From Apium graveolens (taxonomy: Eukaryota; Streptophyta; Magnoliopsida; Apiales; Apiaceae): a stretch of 64,000 bases of DNA. Below the pieces are notes generated by a model. The model was not told the DNA's origin. It saw only the letters and a program-made list of their open reading frames with translations, and did not search any database. The position numbers and the translations under genes were made by a program. The stretch covers positions 81,728,911 to 81,792,910 of the forward strand of contig NC_133653.1 of the NCBI RefSeq assembly GCF_009905375.1, read 5' to 3'. Positions 22,786 to 34,723 of the stretch are shown here, in pieces; within the stretch, counting starts at the first letter, position 1; every line of letters starts with the position of its first letter.

Positions 22786-25700
22786 TTAAAGCATCTCTGG
22801 TGGAGCTAGAACTGCGCCTCTTTTCTGAATCCTGCCTTTCAATCCCCTGATCTTTGCATCAACTCTTGCACTAAACCCAATTTTGGCTTCATGTCTTCCT
22901 TTTCTCTTTTCTCTTCTCCACATATGTCGATCAGTAACGTCTTTTTGGTAGAACTTGATTTCTTGAATGATGTGATGATCCATTGGATTAAAACATCTCA
23001 GGAATGAGGTATGCATAAAGTACGGGAGATTACAGGCTATTATGACTAGAAGAATGGCAATCCAAAATAGCGGAGAGGGTGCAAGAGTTTCAACAAAGAT
23101 TTGATATGACCCAGTTGAAGTGTCAGGTAAAAGTGCCCCGTATATTATTAGAAAAAGGAACCAAACCACTATACTTCCCCAAATAAAAATATGCTGGATC
23201 CAGGTGAAGTGGGTAAGTGCCAGAGCAATTTGAAAATTGACTGCACAAACAATGCCCGTGAACATAGTTGCACCCATGATGCTCATATCAGCTATTTGTC
23301 CATCGACGCGAAAGCCTTGATTATAGAAAGCCAATACGTTGAGAAAGAAGACAATGAAGGAAGTATAAACTCCATTGCATATCCATCCGATTATTCTGTA
23401 CCATCCAAAGAATAGGTTTTTTGAGCCTTGCTGATACAATGCTGGAAATTCTAGGCAGACTTGGGACGAGACATCTTGTTCTAGTACTCCCAGTGACATT
23501 ACGGGCAAAGATGTAGCTGCAACATTATAAAGAATCATGTACCAGCTATCATAAACCGCATTACCAGAAAAAGCGGTGCAAATTTCATAGTAGAAAAGCG
23601 TGAGGCCAAAAGCTATATTCTTATAGAAGAAGTAACAAATCATCTGAGCAATTCTTTTGTAAAACCAGTGACCATGGACCACAAGAAGTCTTTCCAAATA
23701 TCTAAACTGTGCGATAGCAAAATCACTTGACATCACAGCTTGCATTCCTTCAACTCCACTAATCCCAATTCCTATATCAGCCTCTTGGATCATTCCAACA
23801 TCATTTGCGCCATCCCCTATTGCTAAGGTTGTTTTTCCTGTCCCTTCTTTTACCAATCTTACAACTAGGGCCTTTTGCCTAGGAGAAACCCGGCAACATA
23901 TAACCGATGCACAACTAACTGCTAAATGCAAAAATTGATGTTTCAGATCATCATCCAAAGCAAATGCCAAGGCTTTCCCATCTATTATCAAAGCGTATGC
24001 AGCATGAGGGTCTTCTTCTTGTTTTATCATTTGACTTCCATTCCTAATTTGCGTCAATATGTCAGATTTTGTATTCTCCACTGATTCATTTTCTAGCATG
24101 TCTTTGGTAGATATGCAAATCTGTTGCATTTCTTCACGTAGCAGACTGCATGAAAACCCGATATTGATTGCAGTTTCCATCTTATCACCCGTCAACACCC
24201 ATATCTTCAGACCGGCTTGTGCTAGACTATCAATACATTGAGGAACTCCAGGCTGTAGTTTATCCTCCACGGCACTGGCACCAACAAGCATCAGCTCTTT
24301 CTCGATTTTGTCAGATAATTCCTCAAGAATTTCATCTTTGTTGCTTGACTGAGAATTCCTTGCAGTCTGAAACTCGTTATTCCATTCATTATAATCAGCC
24401 TCTTCTAGCTTTTTATATGCAAAAACGAGTGTTCGTAACCCAGCTTCGCCATAGTCAGAAAGATGTTTTTTTGTAGCTTTTTCACATGTTCTTCCCTTCT
24501 CTGACAATCTATCAAAAATTATTGTGTCCGCACCTTTGCAGAAGAGAAAAATCTCTCCCTTCTCGTCACGAACAATAGCAGACATTCGCTTTCTTTTGCT
24601 GGTAAAATCCAAAATATTGAGAATCTTGAACTCCCTTTCCACTGGTTCATCAGAAGAAGGATCCGCCTCACGAACAAATATGCTTCCTTGAGTTCTTTTG
24701 CAAAACTGAAACCCAAATTCTTTTGCTGCAACAAGAAATGCTCCTTCATCGGGGGACTCTGCTTCATAGTTGTATCCACCTTCTTCCTCATTTTCTTCTG
24801 GAATTGCAGTATGGCACACTGCAAGTATTCGAAAAAATATTAAATGTATATCTGGTTTAGGCAATTTCCACCAACATCCATTGGTCAGACGATCATCCTC
24901 AAAACTAAAACCCTTAATTTGACGTTTATCGTTCTTATTATCAGAAGTACCTTCTGTCTCCAAATTCACTTCTCCTTCAAAGCCACTGACTGCACTCGAA
25001 AAGTCATATTCTTCAGCATCAAGATCCATAGACATCTTCTTGACAGCAGCTACTTCTACTTCACTGGGGCGTTGTCCATATGGAAGTCCCGCAATAGAAC
25101 ACTTCAAAAAGTCCATCTGATTACATGTCAAAGTACCTGTTTTGTCAGATAAAATTGTATCAACCTGGCCTAATTCTTCATTTAAATTTGATGTCCTTGC
25201 TAGGGCTGGTGTATCAGTGTCTTCATGGTACATGTGAATATCCTGGTTAATGAAGCTTGCTTGCAAGACTCTTACAATTTCAATCGAAACGTAAAGTGAT
25301 ATAGGTATTAGATATCCATACAGGATTAGAGCAGTGATCAGATGGTATAAACCTGACAAGAATGGTTTTTGAGGATTATATAAATTTCCTTCATCAGGAG
25401 CATGTAAGTACCACCACTCTGGCATGTCATACTTTGTCAAATAAGCAAATCCCACTGAGCTCATGATCGAGATGAGCACTAGGAGGCTGAACAGAATGTA
25501 GATAATTTTGTCCATCTGTTTCTCTATCCTGCTTCTCTTAGAAGGGGATTTTGTCGAGTTCTGCATAACTTTTGTATCATGACCAGTAAAAATCACAACT
25601 CCATATACATATGACGTATTCTTTAGCTTAGAGTCACGGAGGAGAATCTGAATTGGATCAAGAGTGTAAGTTCTCTTATCATATTCAAGTTCACCTTCAA

Positions 25701-26397
25701 AAGTGTAAAGATTAGGATTAGGGTCTTCACATTTGATGGTTCCTCTAAAATCTTGGAACCACAAATCCTCATCCAAATCCATGGTTGTCTCCAAAGCTCT
25801 TTTAACCTTCAAGTTTGTCTCACCATCTAAATTCATTGTTTCTACATAACATATTCCATCATCATAGTTAGATGACAGGAGAAGTAAATCTGCAGGGAAA
25901 AAGTTATCCTTCTCAACTTTTACAATATCACCAACCATAATATTTTTCCAAGGTCTAGACTCGAATTCACCATTCCCGTTATGAACTTGTGCTGGTCGCA
26001 TATTTACCTTCCAATCCTGTAAAAATCTCTGCCAATCTTCTATTAATTCTTTTACCATACTAAGGCCAACAACAAATGCTAATGGTGCAATGGCACTGAA
26101 AGGATCGTAAGGCCCGTAGGGCGTGATTGATAGAATTGCAGCAATCAGAAAGTAAATGTTTGCAACACGGTTGAATTGCTCAAACAGTGCAATTGGAAAG
26201 AACGTGACAACATTGTATTTCGTCGTAGATGTGCTATTCGACTTGTAATTGAAAAAATGAGGCTGGTTGCAGTATATTATTCTTGAAAAACCAGTGCCTT
26301 GTAGTTCATCACTACCAACTGCTTTATTTGGAGTACTAGTGCAAGAAAACGTATACAGACTGCTCCTCAGCTTTGACCTAATCCTTCCACGCGCCAT
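22786..26397 (-). CDS. ALA: P4-type phospholipid-transporting ATPase (ALA4-7 clade)
   Basis: This 1203-residue ORF has all hallmarks of a plant aminophospholipid flippase, which uses ATP to move phospholipids to the cytosolic leaflet. In order: an N-terminal MARGRIRSKLR, typical of the ALA4-7 group; the actuator-domain DGET at 191-194; PISL in membrane segment 4 at 365-368; the phosphorylated aspartate in DKTGT at 418-422; the nucleotide-binding KGADTIIFDRL; TGDKMETAINIG; the hinge GDGANDVGM; and a C-terminal set of membrane helices. Length and motifs match the family, so the gene is probably functional. P4-ATPases usually need an ALIS (CDC50) subunit. The whole protein lies in one ORF without introns inside the coding part. 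The ATG at 26397 gives the expected N-terminus. The exact paralogue cannot be fixed without a tree. Confidence 0.95.
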   Translation of the reverse strand: MARGRIRSKLRSSLYTFSCTSTPNKAVGSDELQGTGFSRIIYCNQPHFFNYKSNSTSTTKYNVVTFFPIALFEQFNRVANIYFLIAAILSITPYGPYDPFSAIAPLAFVVGLSMVKELIEDWQRFLQDWKVNMRPAQVHNGNGEFESRPWKNIMVGDIVKVEKDNFFPADLLLLSSNYDDGICYVETMNLDGETNLKVKRALETTMDLDEDLWFQDFRGTIKCEDPNPNLYTFEGELEYDKRTYTLDPIQILLRDSKLKNTSYVYGVVIFTGHDTKVMQNSTKSPSKRSRIEKQMDKIIYILFSLLVLISIMSSVGFAYLTKYDMPEWWYLHAPDEGNLYNPQKPFLSGLYHLITALILYGYLIPISLYVSIEIVRVLQASFINQDIHMYHEDTDTPALARTSNLNEELGQVDTILSDKTGTLTCNQMDFLKCSIAGLPYGQRPSEVEVAAVKKMSMDLDAEEYDFSSAVSGFEGEVNLETEGTSDNKNDKRQIKGFSFEDDRLTNGCWWKLPKPDIHLIFFRILAVCHTAIPEENEEEGGYNYEAESPDEGAFLVAAKEFGFQFCKRTQGSIFVREADPSSDEPVEREFKILNILDFTSKRKRMSAIVRDEKGEIFLFCKGADTIIFDRLSEKGRTCEKATKKHLSDYGEAGLRTLVFAYKKLEEADYNEWNNEFQTARNSQSSNKDEILEELSDKIEKELMLVGASAVEDKLQPGVPQCIDSLAQAGLKIWVLTGDKMETAINIGFSCSLLREEMQQICISTKDMLENESVENTKSDILTQIRNGSQMIKQEEDPHAAYALIIDGKALAFALDDDLKHQFLHLAVSCASVICCRVSPRQKALVVRLVKEGTGKTTLAIGDGANDVGMIQEADIGIGISGVEGMQAVMSSDFAIAQFRYLERLLVVHGHWFYKRIAQMICYFFYKNIAFGLTLFYYEICTAFSGNAVYDSWYMILYNVAATSLPVMSLGVLEQDVSSQVCLEFPALYQQGSKNLFFGWYRIIGWICNGVYTSFIVFFLNVLAFYNQGFRVDGQIADMSIMGATMFTGIVCAVNFQIALALTHFTWIQHIFIWGSIVVWFLFLIIYGALLPDTSTGSYQIFVETLAPSPLFWIAILLVIIACNLPYFMHTSFLRCFNPMDHHIIQEIKFYQKDVTDRHMWRREKRKGRHEAKIGFSARVDAKIRGLKGRIQKRGAVLAPPEML

Positions 26398-27784
26398 TAA
26401 TAGTCAGTATGATATGACATTCAAATACACTAACCTCTCAGATACATACGCAACATGGGAAATCTTGCACTAACAAAGAAAACGAAGATTTTTTGGAGAG
26501 GGAAATCTAGAGATCTTATTTCGAAATGACCCCTAGTAGTCCCTCTCCGCCACTCTCCGAGCTAATAATACTTCAATGGTACGAAGGACTTTGGCTGGAG
26601 AAATCAGAGATGCATTAAGAAGATATACAAGCTGTGAAAGAGCTCAAAACTACTTGAACAAAATTTAATAAAAGAAAGTAGTGTAATTAGCAGTAAGTGA
26701 AAACAAATTCAGTACAAGAAAGGTGAGTACAGAGAGAAGTTTAGATCGAGGAGTGGAAGAAGGATCAATGTAACAGAAGAAATTGAAACTGAGAACTTTT
26801 CTCTTTCCAAACAACATTTGACAGTGTTTCACGGGACATGTATTAGATATATTACTAAAATTAAGCTGCAACACATGTTGGTCTGCATGGTTTTTACTAT
26901 TGACATGTCAATGTGGATCTAAATCTCATTTAGATAGAAATGGAAATCATAATTTCAAATTAAAATTTCTTGTTAATGAAATACAATTTCACATGCACTA
27001 ATCTTTTACTTCTATGCATAGTTCAAAAATCTAACTCAGAAATATAAAAACCTCTAAAGTGGACAAATGCAGTGTATCTGTGTATTTCAGGAAATAGTAT
27101 ATCTGGGCAATGTGATGAGTTCCTCATAATAAAAAATCAAGCAGATGCCAAGATAATTGCATAAAAATGTATTCACTCTATAGAATCTGGAGAAAATGCA
27201 GAGCAATTTCCTCCCACACATTTCATTTCTAGATGATATGAACATCTAATGGTCAAATTAATCTTCAACCGCTGCAGTTATTTTCCATTGGATATTCACA
27301 ATTATGATTTCAATGAACATGTATAACTACATAATGACACTTGGTTTTTTACAAATTAGAACAGTCTACACAGTTTACAAATTGAAGATGATGAAGTCTT
27401 TCCCCAAAGGAAGACACTCTTTAAGGGTTCATTCCTAAACTACAGAGTATCTAATTTGCAATCATATCTGACTTGGTTACATTCACTAAGAAGGTCCAGC
27501 AGCTGGTTATCAAAATTCAGAAAATTCACCTCTCTCATAATCCCAAATTCTTTAGTCCCTTCTTGGAACATGAAAAACACACAGTTGTAAAGTTCAATCT
27601 TGAAGTGGGCATATCTATCGGCAACTGTTGGAAGGAGATATTGTAACAGTGGATGACCCTTAATCACATAAAAGTAAAGTCTTTGATGTCAAAATAATTG
27701 TCCACATGACTAACTCTGTAGCGAAAAGAACATGTTTTGGCTACCTTTTCATTCATATAATTACCTTAAAAGTTTTTAGAATTG
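26398..27784. other. Region between the flippase gene and the GT17 gene
   Basis: Both neighbouring genes are on the minus strand, so this stretch holds the promoter and 5' leader of the flippase gene (just above 26397) and the 3' untranslated region of the GT17 gene (just below 27785). No convincing promoter element was identified. The ORFs at 26665-26874 and 27440-27667 (minus) lack recognisable domains and are likely chance. Confidence 0.4.
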
Positions 27785-28894
27785 TTAGGACCTGTCCAAG
27801 AATTCAGTATCACTTTGTCGTGAACAACCACCAGGAAGCAGAAATTTGAACTTTTCAGCATTCTCCAACAAATAAGCTGGAACATGAACAGCTGATGTTG
27901 AACGAGGAATTGATCCCATCCTTTTAAACAATTCCCGAAAGCTATACTCCTCTGGCAGCATATCATAGAGATCATCTCCTTGACAGATAATTTTCTGAAT
28001 TCGGGAGACATCAAGAAAATCACTCCTCTTCACCCGATCCGCGTGACTGTAAGCAGTCATCTTGAAAACAAACTCTTGTATAGTCCTAAAGCAAAAACTG
28101 CAGTGCCATCCAGCATCAGAGAGAACATAATCTGATTGTCGAGAGTGCTTATAAACTGTCCACGGCCTGTAGACGTGAACAGCCGGTTTCCAGTTGCCAG
28201 ATTCTAATGGGAACTCAAAGGAGTACATATAGTTTTTCAATTCCAGGTGTATAACATCAGGAATCCCGTCACACCACTGCAGCAATTTAATTGCATTCCT
28301 ACTTGGAATCTCATCAGTGTCAGACATGATAAGGAGGTCGTTAGGAGAAATACCAGACTTGCGAATCAATTTGTTCATAGCCCTTCGCTGTGCCGCCTCA
28401 CGATCAAATGGATGTGTTTTTGATCCATCTGATGCAACCCTTCCTGGAAACACGCCATGTGTGATCTTCTCTTCAGCAAAAGCAAATCTATGACGGTTTT
28501 TGGTGAAGAAAAGCGGCTTTGGCTTGGCAGTAAAAGTCGTGTTTGCTTCAAGAATTACAAATTTTGTAATTAAGGGATTCAGCTCCCCTAATCTCACCTC
28601 AAGCAAATCAATTTCGTTACTAAAAATTATTGCATCATAGACACGGCGTGGTCTTGAACGAACAGACCAGCCATGTAGTTTACATATCGTCGCTAATGAA
28701 ATATTTTCTGCGTAATAGTGCGGTAAGTATTCAAAGGACTCGGGTGGTTTATCCCATATAGGACGTAGGAAATAGACGACTTTTTCATAATGAGGTATGA
28801 TGACAAAAAGACATAGCAATGCAAGTACAATGAGTACAGCAAAGGCTCGTACCGGAATAGCTTGTCTACTGTATCGAAGTGGTCTCCTCGCCAT
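27785..28894 (-). CDS. GT17-family N-acetylglucosaminyltransferase-like protein
   Basis: The protein resembles beta-1,4-mannosyl-glycoprotein N-acetylglucosaminyltransferase (GnT-III-like, family GT17). Visible marks: an N-terminal basic stretch with a single membrane anchor (about residues 16-34, [17 protein letters not shown]), as in Golgi type II enzymes; the conserved [34 protein letters not shown]; and SDTDEIPS, whose DTD is the likely metal/nucleotide-sugar site (about residue 192). The reading frame extends upstream to a GTG at 28915, but a plant start should be the ATG at 28894, giving 369 residues. A plausible splice acceptor (AG before GTGTGAAAC) just upstream suggests an intron in the leader. 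Plant members have no well-established bisecting-GlcNAc activity, so the substrate is uncertain. It appears intact. Confidence 0.88.
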   Translation of the reverse strand: MARRPLRYSRQAIPVRAFAVLIVLALLCLFVIIPHYEKVVYFLRPIWDKPPESFEYLPHYYAENISLATICKLHGWSVRSRPRRVYDAIIFSNEIDLLEVRLGELNPLITKFVILEANTTFTAKPKPLFFTKNRHRFAFAEEKITHGVFPGRVASDGSKTHPFDREAAQRRAMNKLIRKSGISPNDLLIMSDTDEIPSRNAIKLLQWCDGIPDVIHLELKNYMYSFEFPLESGNWKPAVHVYRPWTVYKHSRQSDYVLSDAGWHCSFCFRTIQEFVFKMTAYSHADRVKRSDFLDVSRIQKIICQGDDLYDMLPEEYSFRELFKRMGSIPRSTSAVHVPAYLLENAEKFKFLLPGGCSRQSDTEFLDRS

Positions 28895-29519
28895 ACTTTC
28901 CTGTCCTTGTTTCACACCTATGTCAAATAAAATCTTATTAAGTGTTTAGAAAAGGGTGAATTTTGAAATAAATTGTAAAAATGGAAAGAAATTGTGCACA
29001 TAACACAAACAGGGAATTATATTTTACCCAAAAATAAAATCCAAATCACCAAAACGATGGCGATGGATTTACATCATGCAATTCAAAAAGGGTACGATCT
29101 TTAACAATCACACAACCAATTTATACATAAACAGGCAAACTTTAAAATAAATCATCACGAAAACAAGAAATTATTCATATGAATACAAAAACAGAAGATG
29201 ACATATAGCAAACAATAAAAGTTAAAGATAAACCCAGATCACATAAACAGTGCCGGTGAATTTACATTATGCATCCCAAAAAAGGTTCAATCTTTTGCAA
29301 TGATACAACCAATTCACACATAAAAACTGCATAATAGGCAATATTTTATACAAATCATCAAAAATGTAAGAATCCACGCACATTGAAACAAAAACAGGAG
29401 ATAACAAGATAAACCCAGATCATAAAACAATGTCAAATGGCATAAAAAAGTGCAAAATCACAAAATGAAGATAATGCAGTAATACAGGGAGTATGTTCAA
29501 GAAAAGGGCTTACACGTAT

Positions 29520-29745
29520 AGAAAAGAGAACAGTATACTAACCAAACACAAAAACAGAATATGAGTATATATGATCCTGTAAACACAGAAAAATCATGGA
29601 ATCATGCTTACAATTATCATGAATATTTCATTTCCAAGAATGTAAGATTCATATGAAATCCTAAAAGGAAGATTATGATGAACAAGTAAAGCAATTAATT
29701 CTATAGCTAAAAACATCTAAGTATGTGAACAAATAAGAGAAGTAC
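29520..29745 (+). repeat. Duplicated segment, copy A
   Basis: About 220 bases here are closely similar to 29965-30190, sharing blocks such as AATCATGCTTACAATTATCA and AAAGCAATTAATTCTATAGC. The spacing between the copies is about 445 bases. It is a local direct duplication in the upstream region of the GT17 gene. Confidence 0.7.
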
Positions 29746-29964
29746 TTGTAAGATTTAAGAAGAATTATGAGATAAATTGTTCGATTATAAGTGATTTGTA
29801 ATCGCGATTGCAGGCCCAGGAACCCCAGTGTAAAGTTCCTCGGCTGCTCATTCTCGCTCGGCTGGTGTAAATCATCACTCTTTTTCATCTTACATCATGT
29901 AGTTTACTTCTTTTAAGCCAACACGAAACTAAACACGCAAGCATCCATAGCATTCCGATTGTGC

Positions 29965-30190
29965 ACAGTATACAAACCAAACACAATAACAGAACATGAG
30001 TATATAAACGATCTTGTAAAAACAGAAAGCTCATGCAATCATGCTTACAATTATCATGAATATTTCATTTCCAATAATGTAATTAAGCTTCATATGAGAT
30101 GATAAAAAGAAGATTATGATGAACAAATAAAGCAATTAATTCTATAGCTAAAACATCCAAGAACATGAACAAATGATCCTACAAAATTTA
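29965..30190 (+). repeat. Duplicated segment, copy B
   Basis: Partner of 29520-29745, with many substitutions and small indels, so the duplication is not recent. The 29746-29964 spacer includes the candidate leader exon. Weaker similarity continues beyond the end of this copy. Confidence 0.7.
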
Positions 30191-30440
30191 AAAACAATCA
30201 ATACAGAAAGATATATAACGTTTTCATCTATAATTACGATTACACACAGTACCAAATTTATCACAGTATTAAAGAAAAATTATCAAGTAAAAGATATAAG
30301 AACACGTACCACAAGTCTCGAATTCAAACAATCCTTGCTACCGGAAAGATGCAGATATGAAAGATATAATTACAGGAGAGGGGGTACTATATTTTTACAT
30401 GGCAACAAGGGTTTTGTAGGAGTCATAAACTTGACTCTAT

Positions 30441-31863
30441 AATGACCCTGTGGTCTGTGCGGCCTGTTTAATTTTCACAGTATCGTATGTATTTTGTTTC
30501 TTTTTTTGGTTATTTCATCATTTAATTCACACGCCTCTCTTTTTTTACATATATTGTAAAAATTGGAAATCCAAAAAGATTCAATAGGGAACTATTAATT
30601 TTGGATTAATTATAAATTAAAGATTAATTAAAGGATTAATTAGACTAAAATTTGGATAAATTATAATAAAATTATACTAAATATATTTTTATGATTATAT
30701 TAATTATTTATTAACAAATATATTTATCATATCGTAATTTTAATAATTATTTACATTTAAAATATTATAGTAATTAATTTTAATAAATAATTATATATAA
30801 TTCAATAAAGAAAAATTCATAAAAATGAATCAAATTTTAAAAATCTGATCAATCGAGTATTTTACAAAAAATAATTGTAAATTAATTAATTAAATCAAAG
30901 TATTTTTAAAACACTGTTTACTACTTATTAAATAACCTCAAACTCTTATTTCCCGATAAATTTAATGTCGTAGACTCGTACAAAACGAGTAAGAGATATT
31001 TGTAGAATTATTATATATATTATATTTAATTTTACTTTTAATAGGCAAAAACAATATTTCTAAATACAGTCTTTCGAAGGACTGAAAAAGTTAAATGTAC
31101 ATAAAGTTTAAAATAATATTTTTCATATTATACGTTTCTCTTTGATTTAGAGTACCCTAAAGTTTAAAACAATCATATTATACGTCACATCTTTGAATGA
31201 CCCGGATGACCAAATTAAATTTTGATATAACTTGATCACGCTAGGTTATTAATATTGTTACTCTATTTGAGACCTGGGGCAGAAAAGTTATCATTTCCCT
31301 ATTTGCAAAATTATAAAAAATCATAATAACACTTGCAGACTTACAGTGAAAACTTGGGTCACAGCGCCATTATGTACACAGATCCTTACGTACACGTGAC
31401 ATCATTTGCCACAATTACCCGTAAAAAAACATATCATCTGTTTTTTTTTTTTTACACTTTCCTTTCCTTTCTTGGATATTCAATTCATTTTTTTTTAATT
31501 TCAAAATTTACCAAAAATAGTTAATGGATCCCCTTATTTCCCCACTTTTTCTTCCTTTTTACACTATTTTTAACCCCATTATATCTCTTTTATACATTAA
31601 AAATTAATAGCATCTCGCTACTTTACCAACTTTTCTTTCTTTTTTTCACTATTTTATACATATACTTTAATCTCTATATCCAATCCTTTTGATAACAAAT
31701 CAAAAGGACGGAGGGAGTACTATTTCACCATATTTTAGATTGAAAATCTCCGTCCGTTCCTTTTTCTTGATATTTCTAAAGATTAAATAAATTAAAGTTT
31801 AAGAGTAGCGTTAAAGTACTTTTGATTAGTTTCCCAATTTTTCTTTTCTAAGTGCATATATAT
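30441..31863. other. AT-rich intergenic DNA with a MITE end
   Basis: No gene is visible. The sequence GACGGAGGGAGTA at about 31707-31719 is the right end of a Stowaway-type MITE. A second CTCCGTCCGTTCC at about 31749 resembles a left end. Neither partner end was found intact, so these are remnants. The rest is AT-rich with poly-T runs near 31441. Confidence 0.45.
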
Positions 31864-32448
31864 TAGGGGTAAATGTGGTCGGGTTGAGCGATTTTGAGAT
31901 AATAAATCAAACCAAACCTATTAATTCGGTTTTTAAAAGATGATTTTGTTAATCAATAATATTATTTTCAATCCAATTATATCCTTTATACATTAGTTCG
32001 GATTGGTTTGGGTTAAAACTCGAATAAAACTATTTAAATATTAGTAAGAGACAAAATTACAATTAATTTTAATCAAAAGTTGAAGTGTATCTCATACTTT
32101 AACACTACATAAATATTATTGGATATTATATATACTGTATACTCTTCAAGTTTAAAGTTAATAACATATCGTGTGTTACCCGTAAAATAAATATTTTATT
32201 TCGAATATATTATTTATTACAATAAATATATAAATTAAAATTTCAAATAATAATACTATAGTTAAAAAAGCGGGTTGGATTGTGTTAGTAAGGATTTAAA
32301 TTTTTTAAACTGATCCAACCCATTATATTTGGGTTTGACAAAAAATTATACCAATTAAATTCGGGTTTGGATATTTCGGCTTTGTCGGCCGAAATAAGGG
32401 GCAGGTTGAGTTGGTTTTGCGGTTTGGTCGATTTTTTATTCACCCCTA
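31864..32448. mobile_element. hAT-like non-autonomous element (MITE), 585 bp
   Basis: The left end TAGGGGTAAATGTGGTCGG and the right end CCGATTTTTTATTCACCCCTA (in reverse) form an imperfect terminal inverted repeat. It is flanked on both sides by the 8-base ATATATAT (31856-31863 and 32449-32456). Eight-base target duplications are typical of hAT transposons, although this one is low complexity. The interior has repeated GGGTT/AACCC subterminal motifs and no transposase ORF. Confidence 0.65.
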
Positions 32449-33456
32449 ATATATATGAATATAGAGTTATTTAATTATAAGAAATGTTATTATTTATATA
32501 TGTTACACTTGTTAATATATTTAAAAAAAAAATTACGCACTAATTTGGGGTACATCTCGCACATATTCTTCCATCAAAAATACCTCCAAACATATAAGTT
32601 TGATTTAAGTACAATTTTGCTTGATAATACATATTTTTTGATTCTTAATTTTTAATAAAAATTGAGTCAATATGATAAATTTTAGAAGTTAGGTTTTATT
32701 TTCTTTAAAAAAAAATCCTGTAGTAAAATACTTATATATATAGGAAGCAAAACACAAATTTCTGGTACATCCATTTCTTTTTTGTTATCAATATTATTAT
32801 TCGTTAATATTTTCAAGCAATATTTAAAGAATAAATTTTATGACATGAGACGTGGTCCTCGTGTCATTTTCTTTTACCTATTTGTGGGAATCATGGAACA
32901 AAATGTTGTTTGTAAGTTGTAACAAATGTGGAACAAACTTCAATCGGAGTAATATTACTAATAATGAATTATTTACTGTGCTCCGAGCATATGCCAAATA
33001 CGAAATAACATAATTTTATTTCATTATAATTGATTTTAATAAATATAAAATTTTATCAATCAAAATAAATTAAACTCATAAAATTCTAATTAACATATAC
33101 ATATACACTAGAAAAATCTTAATAATAAATAAATACAGTACACATCTACATATCTACATATGTACACAGTACACGTTAAGCCTCAGTGATCTTCTTATGT
33201 TCGTACTTTATCATTCGTCTTAATACAAACCTCGTGCCTAACGTCTTTGATTACTATATTATTTCGTGAACAAGAAAAGCTTAACGTTTTTTATCTGGGT
33301 TGCATTCGCATAAAAGCGATTTACTTGTTTATTTTATTTGTCAAATAAGCGATATTCTGAATGTGATTTACTGTTGGCTACAACTACGAGTCATTTTGTT
33401 TAAGTACACAAAATTCTAATAAGATTACATAATTTTTTATTTTGCTGAATTTTGAG
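32449..33456. other. AT-rich intergenic DNA
   Basis: Between the hAT-like MITE and the left target duplication of the large copia element I see no gene, RNA or repeat that I can support. Confidence 0.5.
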
Positions 33457-33461
33457 GATAA
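33457..33461. other. Target site duplication, left (GATAA)
   Basis: GATAA directly precedes the 5' LTR. The same five bases follow the 3' LTR at 54911-54915. This proves a single insertion spanning 33462-54910. Confidence 0.9.
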
Positions 33462-34664
33462 TGTAAATCCTTAGTTTTGATGATCACAACACAGCAAGCC
33501 ATCATGTTGTTATTTGAGAATGTTTGCAGGATATAACAGCTTAATGTCATTGCTGTTTAAGTATCATGACAGCAAGCTATCATAAGACAGTAATCTATTT
33601 CAGCAAGCTATGATCACGATTGTCAGAATAACAGCAAGCCAAGATGCACAGTTCAGATTCAACAAGGAAGTCGAATTTCATGGAGATTTTATAGGATCTT
33701 CAAATATATCAGTTGTAAGGACTTCTCTAATATAATATACGTGCATGATATATAGAGAGCTCATTTATAAAACGTTTTTACTCATTCAAATTGATTTCCT
33801 AAAGAATAGGAGTTTGTTTTTCTTTCAAACTCTATCTTCTATCTACTGATTAAAATGTTTTATACTCTACAAAATAGAAGAGATATTTTCTGTACGTTGA
33901 ACTTCTTTCTTTCTCTTCTATCTAACGTACACATGAACGTTGGAAACCATCCTAATGATCTTAAACGGTAGAATTGGATTCTAGCCGTTGTAAGTTGTTG
34001 AGAAGGTTTCAAATGTTAATGTGTGGTTATATAAGAGGTTTTCTTGCAGTTTTATGGGGACGACTTTGCAAGCAAGAACACATACAACTCCTGATCTTTA
34101 TTGATTTCAAAATACTCTCGAGCTCTAAATATATACACGTGTTTTATCTTAGAGAGAGTTTATAGTTTGAGTTGTAATCTTTATCATTGATTTGTATTGT
34201 TCAAATTGTATTGATTAGTTGCTGGATAAGTTGGCTAGGGAAACAAGGGTTTAGTGGTACTTGCTAGAGGAGTTTGTACTACGGGGTAGTATAGTACTTA
34301 GAGAGCAGGTTCTTAAACAGGGTTTCAACAAGCCATTATCAGCAGCTGGGATAAAGGGAGATATATTGTTGTATCTTGTAGTTGTAACCTTCATTGATCA
34401 ATAATATATTCTCTTACCAAGTTGGTAAGGGACCAGGACGTAGACCATAGGGGCTTAGGGGTCGAACCTGGCTAAAATTCTTGTGTGTTCTATTTACTTT
34501 CCTGCACATTATTTTCTGCATTGCATTTAGTCATCTCAGCTTACTATCATTGTCAGATTATAGTTCAGTTGGTAAAATCTCAGTAAGCTATTATCGGGTA
34601 AAATTTAAAAGTAATCCTAGTTAGCCATAATCACCTATTCACCCCCCCTCTAGGTGTAATTTCA
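33462..34664 (+). repeat. 5' LTR of the copia element (1203 bp)
   Basis: Begins TGTAAATCC and ends GTGTAATTTCA, just before the primer binding site. A TATATAAG at about 34030 is a good TATA box for the element's transcript. AGCAAGC occurs four times at 33493-33640. The short ORF at 33974-34165 is present in both LTRs but has no protein features. Confidence 0.95.
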
Positions 34665-34666
34665 GT

Positions 34667-34678
34667 TGGTATCAGAGC
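34667..34678 (+). other. Primer binding site of the copia element
   Basis: TGGTATCAGAGC, two bases after the 5' LTR, is complementary to plant initiator tRNA-Met. Confidence 0.9.
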
Positions 34679-34723
34679 TTTGGTATACTAATCTTTCTGT
34701 AACAGGAATAGTATTCGATCGAA

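Larger units (their letters stand above)
28916..30440. other. Upstream region or leader intron of the GT17 gene with internal duplications
   Basis: This stretch probably contains the leader intron, a leader exon and the promoter of the GT17 gene. A GC-richer segment at about 29890-29790 (minus strand) is a candidate leader exon. It could also encode a short N-terminal peptide starting MKKSDDLHQPSENEQ, but no join in phase was established. Two pairs of duplicated segments (29028-29165 with 29225-29370; 29520-29745 with 29965-30190) make up much of the region. Confidence 0.4.

Noticed and set aside
28895..28915. Upstream extension of the GT17 protein to a GTG codon
   Set aside because: Plants do not normally start at GTG; the ATG at 28894 is better and a splice acceptor lies just upstream.
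33974..34165. 63-codon ORF repeated in both LTRs (also 54237-54428)
   Set aside because: It is repeated only because the LTRs are; no protein features and no known LTR-encoded product.
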